Shown here one piece after another: positions 49,980 through 58,037 of a stretch of DNA of 64,000 nucleotides. This DNA comes from Gonatopus flavifemur (Eukaryota > Arthropoda > Insecta > Hymenoptera > Dryinidae). Made by a program: the position numbers and the translations under genes. The notes beneath the pieces were generated by a model. It saw only the letters and a program-made list of their open reading frames with translations, had not been told where the DNA came from and did no database searches. The stretch is taken from the NCBI GenBank assembly GCA_018340375.1, contig JAFFJZ010000002.1, positions 45,466,001-45,530,000 of the forward strand, given 5' to 3'. Position 1 is the stretch's first letter; each line of letters begins with the position of its first letter.

Positions 49980-50402
49980 CACGGAAAAAAATGATGTGAT
50001 TGATATCCGGATAACTGAAAATTAGCTGTGGTAGCTAGCTTTTAGCTGTGGTAACAAAAGTTGTTGCTACAGGAGCTGAAATCTAGCCGTTACAGCGATT
50101 TTTTTTCGCTATCTAAATATCAAATACATGAAATGGCAACCATTTCAATTCCTACACGGAGAAAAGTAAACGGTAATCGTCGAAAAATTGACGGCAGCTA
50201 TACAATATTGCGTTTCGCAGTACTCGTTACTGTCCGGTCAGTAATGACAAATTCCATTGCAGTAACTATGACGGTGATCGCGATAATCTTTACTATCCAA
50301 TTGTATCTTCATTTGTTTTCGAACCGATTCCTGCTACCCGCAATAACGGTTACTGTTTACTTCTCTCCGTGTAGCTACCATAACGAATTATTTTTTTCCA
50401 TG
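49980..50402. mobile_element. CACGGAAAAAAAT element (outer), TA-flanked, AGCT-rich
   Basis: The left CACGGAAAAAAATGATG and the inverted right CATGGAAAAAAATAATT ends are flanked by TA. The interior repeats TAGCTGTGGTAGCTAGC. Its right half is interrupted by a second element at 50,155-50,371. About 204 bp remain when that is removed. Confidence 0.65.
50155..50371. mobile_element. CACGGAGAAAAGTAAACGG element (inner), TA-flanked
   Basis: The left CACGGAGAAAAGTAAACGGT and the inverted right CACGGAGAGAAGTAAACAGT ends are flanked by TA on both sides. The interior repeats GTTACTG, CAGTAATG and CGGT. Confidence 0.8.
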
Positions 50403-50886
50403 TAACTGAATCTTAGTGGGTAAAAAATCAAAAAGTTATCTACAAGGTTCCTAATAATAGGAAGACGATTTGAGGAGGACCTTCTATATTTATCAAGATT
50501 AGCTTCTCTCATACTCAACAGAAGTTCTACCAGAATGATGTTCCTACGATTAGGTCAGTAATCCGGTGATGAGTTAATCCAAAGTGTTTGGATCATTTGC
50601 TGGTCCAAGAGGATGTTGAAATTGGAGTACGCAGTTATGAGCGCTACCTGGTTCACAGGATTCAGAAAGGGACAACGGTTGTTGTAGACAGATTCTTGGA
50701 AATCTGTGGTGCTTCGTTCTTAACATTTTCATCATCCATTCCATCGGGAGATTGATGATTGCCAGTGCTATTGGATGTGGTCCTCATTCTAATCGTACCA
50801 CATCACCCGAGAAACTTCTTTGAAGAAGAAATAGTCGCTACTTCCAAGGTGTTAAGATAACGTAGGCCGTATACAGGGGCCATATA

Positions 50887-51099
50887 GGGGAGAGTTGCCA
50901 TGATTGGACCATCGCCTTGGATGGACCACCACCTTTTATTGCCAAAGGAAAACGCTTAGATTTCTTCTAATCGTACAGCGATAAGGTCACGTTAATGAAC
51001 ATTATCACTTTATGATTAGAAGAAATCTAAGTTTTTTCCTTTAGCAATAAAAGGTGGTGGTCCATCCAAGGCGATGGTCCAATCAAGGCAACTCTCCCC
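50887..51099. mobile_element. foldback element inside the LINE, TATA-flanked
   Basis: GGGGAGAGTTGCCATGATTG on the left pairs with the right arm for about 85 bp, including CCATCGCCTTGGATGGACCA. TATA lies on both sides. Removing it and one TATA joins the LINE frame as ACC-TTA-TTA-TAT-GGC (T-L-L-Y-G), the expected LINE motif, which fixes the boundaries. Confidence 0.85.
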
Positions 51100-52289
51100 T
51101 ATAATAAGGTCGCGGTCAGAATAGTATTGTACAATTTTAAATGCGCCCCCCATGAGTTTATTTTTGATTCATAAGTTATCGCCATAAGTAACGACATGAC
51201 CATTTCAGCTTTGCACAACGCAGCTTGTGCTGCTTGCAGACCCAATCCAGAAGAAGAAAGTTTTGTGTCTAGGTAAGTGTAATTACTCGTAACTTCTACT
51301 CATTCTCCATTGAAAATAAATTTTCTCGAGAACTCATCTAACCCTCCTGCTTTGCTAAAAACAATGATATGAGCAGTATTCTTGCAAGATTTTCAACTTC
51401 TTTTTCATGTCCCTTAGTGAGTAAGCGAAAATGACCAGATCGTCATCATATAAGAGCAAGAGGAGATCAGTGAGATTATCAATATCGATCCCTCTTGCTC
51501 CTTGATTTCGAAAGAATGTCAATATGTTAGCCAAGAAGATGATAAATAATGAGGGACTTAGTATCGTATAAGGCTTTAACAATCCTAATTCGTTTGTGAC
51601 TGATACCTAGATGATACAGTTTTTCCCATAACATTGCTTGTGGAATTGAGTCAAACGTTCGTCTGAAATCCACAAAGAACGCTTAAGTCACAGTCTTTCC
51701 TTTTTGGAATTGTATTTGTACAGAGGAATACAGAGTGGAAATGTTATTCATAACTTCTCTTCCTTTACGAAAGCCTGCTTGTTCCTCAGGCACGATGTTC
51801 GCACGTGCAAGCCATGCCACCAGATGATTATTTAAGATCTGAGTGGACAGCTTGGTGACAGAGTTTATCAAGACGATACCCTTATAATTCAGAGGCTCAT
51901 TTCTGTTACCTTTTGATTGTATGAGTAATAGACATAATGAGTAATATTTGCGCCCAAGATTGTGGCAAGATCTCGTTTGTTGGAACTTTATTGAATAGGT
52001 TGAGGAAGTGAAGAATCTAATCAGGTGGTAAAACCTTGAAAAAATCCACAGCGAGACCGTTGGAACCCGGCGCTTTGCCATTTTTTATTTGTTTCATGCA
52101 GGGAATAGGTTCGGTCCATGTGATTGAACCATCTACAACTAGATCAAACACACTGAGAGGGGAAAATATAATTATCTTGAGTTTCAGATCAGCAGATTTC
52201 AGAGAAGCATACCAAGTTTCTATCCCCATAGAATTGCTTGCAGGGGTTACAACATGTTTCATAAGAAATGACGATACAACAAGTGGCTC

Positions 52290-52613
52290 AAGGAGATACC
52301 AGTGTGCCATCCGAGTGGAGATTTTGTGGGCAAGTTTTCTCCGAACTGAACTTATGAAACTATCTGAAATTCTCAGGGGATAATCCCTGATACTTTATCA
52401 ATTGATGTACAAAGCCGAAGATTTAAATTTCAAAAAAGAATTTCCTTTTAACGACCAAGAAAAAGTTTCGAAATTCAAAATGTGGGCTTTGTACAGCAAT
52501 GGATAAAGTATCAAAGACTATTCCCTAAAAATTTTGGACAGTTTTATAAGTCCAGTTCGGAGTCATCTGGCACACAAAAACTTTGCTCGAATGGTTCGCT
52601 GGTATCTCCTTCA
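52290..52613. repeat. inverted repeat at the 5' edge of the LINE remnant
   Basis: AGGAGATACCAG, TCCGAACTG, AGGGAWTA and GATACTTTATC recur inverted. Arms of roughly 150 bp pair with scattered mismatches around a centre near 52,455. Confidence 0.65.
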
Positions 52614-52830
52614 GCTTGGCGAAATCTGTCGAGCATGCCGAACCAATATCGGTCCAATATAACATCATTTGTTATTCGAAAATCCATATCACGTTTCATA
52701 GGGAATATGTGTTACAACACGTGGTTGAAACTTGGCAAAACATTCAACTTTCAAGCATGGTGAACCAATATTGCTCCCATGTACAACCATTGCTCATTCG
52801 AAATCCTATACTGTATCTTTATGCTTATAA
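52590..52830. repeat. two further units of the 49.2 kb tandem repeat
   Basis: GCTTGGCGAAAT, GCCGAACCAATATCGGTCCA and ATCACGTTTCATAGG are followed by ACTTGGCAAAA, GGTGAACCAATATTG and ATTGCTCATTCGAAA. The order is the same as at 49.2 kb. Confidence 0.5.
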
Positions 52831-53135
52831 TTATTGCAAAGATATACTAATATTGATTATTTTCATGATATGAAATGATTTTTCATGTCACAAATGGCAT
52901 GAAAATGACATCATTTTTTCCTTCCAGAAGTACGGAGAACAAGGTTGGTGTTTGTCAAATATGAATCAGCATAACTTGGGCCAGGTCTGGTTTGGTCGTA
53001 TAAACCAAGCTCCAAAAAACTCATCATACACGTGCTATGATACATTAGTCATACTGACAGAAAATCGATTTGGTTGGAATATCCGTGGTTACTATAACTT
53101 GAAATCTGTTGTATTCACCAAAAAATTACATAATT

Positions 53136-53638
53136 CCCGAAGAGAACATGAGGCTTCAGCGAACTTTCAAATTAGATCTGTATAGATCGGGCAGAAGGTT
53201 CATGAAAGCTCATTTTTAGATTCACAAACGTTGGACAAAGGTTCTACGAACGTTGAACTGTCCGCCTCGAAATACTTTCAGGAAACGTAGATGGAACGTT
53301 CGTTGAAGGTTCATCGAAGGTTTAATAAAGCTTCACAAAAATATCTATACTTATATTAATTTTCATTAAATCATGTTCATTATTTAATTGATTATTCATG
53401 TGAATTATTGGGAATTCATCTAAGTATAGATATTTTTGTGAAGCTTTATCAGATCTTCGATGAACCTTCAACGAACGTTCCATGTACGTTTCCTGAAGGC
53501 ATTTTGAGGCGGACATTTCAACGTTCGTAGAACCTTTGTTGAACGTTTATGAATCTAAAAATTAGCTTTCATGAACCTTCGACCCGATCTATGCAGATCT
53601 AATTTGAACGTTCGCTGGAGCTTCATGTTCTCTTCGGG
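53136..53638. mobile_element. 503 bp palindromic foldback with GAACGTTC words
   Basis: CCCGAAGAGAACATG on the left pairs with CATGTTCTCTTCGGG on the right. The arms are about 220 bp and include GAACGTTCGTTGAAGGTTCA and AGTATAGATATTTTTGTGAA. GAACGTTC and GAAGGTTC recur within each arm. No clear target duplication. Confidence 0.85.
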
Positions 53639-53728
53639 TTATGACGTCCAGGAAAAGTGGTTGAAGCCAAAATTCATTCCTTTTTCCAAGTTAGAAAAAC
53701 CAGAGTTTTTTTCCTGGCGTGATAACCA

Positions 53729-54368
53729 CACTGCAAAAACTGATATCTTATTCCAATATACTTTTGTAGGGGCTTTTCAAACATTTCAAAATGTTACTGT
53801 AATCATATTTAAAACACAAAACTATGTTTTCATTCAAGACATGACGTGTTTGATTAGCAAACAAAAATGTTTGAAAGCTGTATGTAGAAACATAACCTCG
53901 AATTACTATTACGTCAACGTTCAAGTGAAGAACAGGAACAATGTATTCAAAATGCATATTGTGCCATTTTGAAGCAAAACTAAACGAGATTCTAATCAAC
54001 CGTATGATTAGGAATCACTAATATAATAATCCATCTCTTCAAGTTGAATGTGATAAATCACTATTCTATCCTGTACAGCCCCGGACATTTCTACGTTGCC
54101 TCTACAGTGCCTCCGCGTGGAATCTCCGTTCATCCACACTCTATCTACATCCACCATTCATCCACGTGGAGTCCACGGGGATGCGACGTGGAAGTCGGTG
54201 AATGTGCTGTTAGGGATCATTTGCTTTGGAAACAAACACACTTAAACGTCAGTCTCGCAAAATAAGATACTGATGTTTTCCAGTTCAAACAGTCAAGTTT
54301 TTGATTTGAACTATCAAACTTATCATGTCTTATTTTGAGACATATCTTCGACGGCAATTTTTGCAGTG
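53729..54368. mobile_element. CACTGCAAAAA-ended element, CA-flanked
   Basis: The left CACTGCAAAAACTGATATC and the inverted right CACTGCAAAAATTGCCG ends are flanked by CA on both sides. The right half carries a segment that is repeated outside the element at 54,460-54,602. Confidence 0.6.
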
Positions 54369-54602
54369 CAGAATATGTGTTTAATTTGTGCTACAATCAT
54401 TTCTTCTGGACGACGCAATCACATTTCTTGGTGAATCGAATCAGATTTCAAGTTCTTCCCGTACAGCACCGGACATTTCTACGTTGCCTCTACGTTACCT
54501 CCACGTGGAATCTCCGTTCATCCACTTTCTATCCACGTCCACCGTTTATCTACGTGAAATCCACGGAGATGCGACGTAGAATTCGGTGGATGTGTTGTTA
54601 GG
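54073..54602. repeat. direct repeat pair (two copies of about 140 bp)
   Basis: GGACATTTCTACGTTGCCTC, GTGGAATCTCCGTTCATCCA and GATGCGACGT...GTTAGGG occur at 54,073-54,210 and again at 54,460-54,602 in the same orientation. Confidence 0.75.
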
Positions 54603-55212
54603 GTTGCGACCACGAGTGTTTCAATCATATCGTTTCTTGTCAGTGCATGTTTACACGGAGAAAAAGGAGTAGTGATAAATCACTGAGCGAATAGTGAAGT
54701 ACACGGAAAAAAAAGATCTGTCAATGTTACCGGAATTTGCGTTGCTGTTACCGAAATCGTCGGTGACTATATAGACAGCAAGGTATTCCGGTTATATTTG
54801 AAGAATGATTATCGTAAACGATGTACCATTCATTACTGTATATGTTAGAAAAATCGATGCATGAATGTTGATTCAACCGTCTTGAGTGATCATGTTTACA
54901 AGAAAATGTTGTATTATTGACCCACGTTGATAATCAAAATCACACAAAACTACAGTCATAGTGAAGACTCATTTCGAATGCATTTCACAAAATACCAAAG
55001 TCACTAACAGTATTGTTAATGCGACTATAAATAGAGGTTAGGTGTTGCCGAGTATTCAATAATTTTAGAAAATAATGAGAAAGAATCAAACATTATCAAG
55101 AAATAAACTTGGCTTCAGATTCTATTAGACTTTTGTTGATTTATTCAACATAATGATAAAAAAAAATAACACCAATTTTGACTGCACTATGATGTGTAAT
55201 GATAGACAATGC

Positions 55213-55439
55213 CCCAAGTAGCACAAGAACATTTTAAATATTCTGCGTTCATTCTGAGATCATGCATAGAATGTGCAAGTGAGACTGTTTTGAATAAATT
55301 CGAAGAATACATTCTAAGAATATGTATAGAATATACTCATACGCAACAGTCCCATTCGAAGATTCTATGAATCTTCATGAAATATACTCAGAACTTCAAA
55401 GAACCTTCTTAGCATTTCTAACCTGTTGTGCTACTTGGG
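55213..55439. mobile_element. CCCAAGTAGCACAA-ended element
   Basis: The left CCCAAGTAGCACAAGAAC and the inverted right CCCAAGTAGCACAACAGG ends are flanked by TGC on both sides. GAATAT, AGAATRT and GATTCT words recur inside. Confidence 0.65.
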
Positions 55440-55487
55440 TGCTACATCATTATTTATTATCCGGAATAACTTTGTTGGCAACAGTGA

Positions 55488-55545
55488 AAAGTTTTGAACC
55501 TGACGGGGGACCGAACCTGCTCTACCTACCTAACTGACCTATCAC
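55488..55545 (-). repeat. tRNA-like SINE fragment
   Basis: On the minus strand TAGGTCAGTTAGGTAGG resembles an A box and CAGGTTCAAAAC a B box, with a shorter than normal gap. It is probably SINE debris, not a tRNA gene. Confidence 0.35.
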
Positions 55546-56089
55546 AAAACTAACACTTAGCCAAAATAGCTATTACGCTCTTGACATTTCGAAGCTTATT
55601 TGATGAAGTTATTGTTCGTTCAGTACATTTCGTCGCTGGTGAGATTGAATTCAGATGTTTCTTCCAATATTGTAAATAAAATGAAATTCATGGAAATCGA
55701 TTCTCGAATAAGGATCATTCAGAATAGAAACCATACAGAGAGGAATGAATAAACATAAGGGGACATAAACGATAATAAATGAAGATAGCAAATTGATTTA
55801 TTTCACATAAGATTCATAATACGTAATAAAGTTCCATCAACTATACTCATTCTCAATACTCATAGATTCAGCTTTTATTTGTGGGCCAGAGAAGGTTTGA
55901 CGTTGTTACACATACATATTACACACTCAAATTGAACACTGCATCTCTTTCAAAGTTTTCTTCTGCTTGAAATGCAATTGTTTAACAATTCATGAATTGA
56001 ATGATTCAAGGGAAATAAATTTTCCATTTCCACCTTTTGAAAAATACTTTTTCCTATGTACAGGAAAGATCTATTCAAGAATATAGCTA

Positions 56090-56823
56090 CACGGAGAAAA
56101 ATACAGCTCGAAAGGATAGTAATCTTTAATAGAAAATTGGAGAATATTTCTTAAAATTTGAGAATTTTTCTTAAGTTCGTAATGAACATAAAACGGTTCA
56201 AATTTCTCTTGAATATTGCTCGAAAAACAATGAAAAATTATCAATACTTAACAAATCATAAAAACAAATATGAACTTTCCAAAAGTCGCGCATGGAATTT
56301 TACAAAGTAAATAACAAAATTTTGGAATCTTATTTTCAAATTACAGAATTTTGTTATTCACTTTGTGGCATTTCATTCGCGACTTTTGGAAACTCCATAT
56401 TTGTTTTTATGATCTGTTGAGTATTGAGAATTTTTCATTGTTTTTCGAGCAATATTCAAGAGAAATCTGAACCGTTTTATGTTTATTACGAACTTACACT
56501 GAGAGAAATGATGATTAATATCAAGAATTTTAATTCATAAATACTGCCAAGAATAAGAATTCTTGATTACAGTTAATATGTTATTGGCCCAAAAGAAATT
56601 TTCTTAACTCAAGGAAATATTTCTCGATTCAAGGAAATTTCTTTTGGGCGAATGACATATTAGCAATAATCAAGAATTTGTATTCTTGGCAGTATTCATG
56701 AATTTAAATTCTTGATATTATTCATTATTTCTCTCAGTGTAAGAAAAATTCTCAGATTTTAAGAAATATTCTCCAATTTTCTATTAAAGATTACTATCCT
56801 TTCGAGCTGTATTTTTCTCCGTG
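56090..56823. mobile_element. CACGGAGAAAAATAC foldback (outer), TA-flanked
   Basis: CACGGAGAAAAATACAGCTC at the left pairs with GTATTTTTCTCCGTG at the right and TA flanks both ends. The arms are over 200 bp (TTGAATATTGCTCGAAAAAC and CAAAAGTCGCG recur inverted). The right arm is interrupted by the 56,497-56,739 element. The original length is about 489 bp. Confidence 0.9.
56497..56739. mobile_element. CACTGAGAGAAAT foldback (inner), TA duplication proven
   Basis: CACTGAGAGAAATGATGA and its inverted CTCTCAGTG end enclose a 243 bp hairpin rich in CAAGAATT words. The intact left arm of the outer element predicts AACTTAAGAAAA at this place. The observed AACTTA-[element]-TAAGAAAA shows exact insertion at, and duplication of, TA. 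Confidence 0.92.
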
Positions 56824-57167
56824 TATTTATTTCTGGAGGACTATGTATTGATGTAGTTCTAATTGCCGATTAATCAGTTGAACTTATTCAAATTCATAGT
56901 TGAAAATACCAGAAATTGCTGTAAGAATTACCGGTTAAAGTGAGGTTATTGTAAGAGTTGAAAATATAACGAATTATAATACAAACTACTACAATCGGTT
57001 GTTGTTGGCACAATGTATATATACTATAATTCATCAGTTGAAATTTCTATGTGACTGGTATTCTTTACAGAACACAACAGTTGAAGTTACTTGATTTCTT
57101 GTTGTGGTGACCGAAATTTCTTTACTGCAGTAGTTTTGTGAAATTGACTGGAATATTTTTTTCCGTG

Positions 57168-57970
57168 CATGGACAGACCACACTGCGCAATCATAAGAAC
57201 TAAACGGCTTAATCGAAATTACAATACGCGCAGTTCAATTAATGATAAGGTTAGTTACAATAACGATGCGATTGATTGTAGTGACCAAATGTTTGGTCCG
57301 TCCATATTTTACTACACCATTTTTTTCTTTGTGGCATTGTATCCTGGCTCAATATTGAGTACCAAGCCTGGAAAGAGCTTACCATTCCAAACTCCTACCA
57401 AGCTTTGGCCCTTTGTTTTCAAGGGTTTTGGCCTAATATAAATCAAAATTGGGTCAAAGTTGGCCCAAGCTCGGATCATTTTTTAATTCCTATCTGGAAT
57501 GGTGTTATTGGTGCGTATAGAGGTAATTTCCAGGGAGTAGCATCTCTTTGAAAAACGTTCTCCAGGAGTCGATTATATCCATACCTGTTTCTCTGTGTTG
57601 ATTGTTGTCGGGAGAAAATCAGGGAACAATTTTATAAATTAACTACCCATTACTTCATGAAAGTTCAATCAATGCAGAAAACTGGAGAGACGCACAATGC
57701 ACACTTATAGCAGAACATTACGAAACCTATTTGCGGACTGTTGCGCTGGATAGAACGAGTTTGGTTGCAGTGAGATATGTGTAATCGCACCGATCACTCT
57801 CTTCATGATTCTCATGACTCATCGAAAGCATGAGAGCAATATATAACTCGAAGTTCGCCACGTTGTATCTTGACCTCCCTCTCACCCTCTTCTCAGAACT
57901 AGCCTGATCTGACATCTCTTCATTCAAACGTTAGGTACTGAAATCGAAAATTGAATAAGATGTTTATTAC
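57168..57970. other. AAGCTTGG-rich patch, otherwise unassigned
   Basis: At 57,345-57,475 CCAAGCTTTGGCC, CCCAAGCTCGG and similar words recur. A minus-strand frame of 66 codons near 57.8 kb has no recognised product. Confidence 0.35.
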
Positions 57971-58037
57971 CTGGATGTACGGCATGGCAGTAGTTGATGA
58001 GCGGCAGCCAACAGAGCAGTAGCACCGCTCTCTGCAT
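57971..58037 (-). CDS. first coding exon: signal peptide of a secreted or membrane protein
   Basis: On the minus strand an acceptor (TTTGTTTTAG) lies directly before an ATG, and the exon ends at CATCCAG followed by a GTAATAAAC donor. The 67 nt encode MQRAVLLLCWLPLINYCHA then VHP plus one base, giving phase 1. This is a textbook signal peptide: one Arg, a Leu/Trp-rich core and a likely cleavage after CHA. The phase matches the CUB exon near 5.2 kb, so splicing would give AVHP-G-CSC with no stop. An acceptor touching the start codon implies a 5' untranslated exon further upstream. The join across more than 52 kb is inferred from strand, phase and protein logic. An unrelated gene using this signal peptide remains possible. 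Confidence 0.7.

Larger units (their letters stand above)
49643..52290 (-). pseudogene. degenerate LINE (non-LTR retrotransposon) with reverse transcriptase remnants
   Basis: Read on the minus strand, frames in order give QIKNGKAPGSNGLAVDFFK, then NYKGIVLINSVTKLSTQIL, EEQAGFRKGR and FVDFRRTFDSIP (RT motif A), then SPSLFIIFLANIL and LYDDDLVIFA (the Y-x-D-D catalytic box, with D where A is usual), then NYTYLDTKLSSSG, and finally CQVCGLDEFESFRHILCDC. The last is the C-terminal CX2CX9HX4C motif typical of several LINE clades. Reverse transcriptase copies the element's RNA into DNA at the target. Frameshifts, stops and at least one deletion (between the motif A region and the YDDD box) show it is dead. 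Insertions at 49,980-50,402 and 50,887-51,099 split it further. The clade is unassigned, and no endonuclease domain is visible. Confidence 0.85.
54702..57167. mobile_element. possible large CACGGAAAAAAA element holding nested insertions
   Basis: The left CACGGAAAAAAAAGATCTGT and the inverted right CACGGAAAAAAATATTCCAG ends, both followed by GTCAAT within 25 bases, suggest one element with GTTACCGG-type words near both ends. It would enclose the elements at 55.2 and 56.1 kb. A second CACGGAGAAAAAGG left end at 54,654 is unpaired. Confidence 0.35.
5351..57970 (-). other. putative 52.6 kb first intron of the CUB gene
   Basis: If the two coding exons are joined, everything between them is one intron. 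Nothing else in the interval, on either strand, looks like a host coding exon with convincing protein content. The interval is filled by the mobile elements and repeats listed separately, separated by stretches of AT-rich single-copy-looking DNA. The inference would change if RNA evidence placed further exons here. Confidence 0.5.

Noticed and set aside
53571..53972. Plus-strand open frame of 133 codons
   Set aside because: It starts in the arm of the 503 bp palindrome and crosses the end of the CACTGCAAAAA element, so it cannot be an ancestral gene.
39580..55545. Three tRNA-like sequences considered as real tRNA genes
   Set aside because: A and B boxes are imperfect and acceptor stems do not close, so SINE debris is the better reading.
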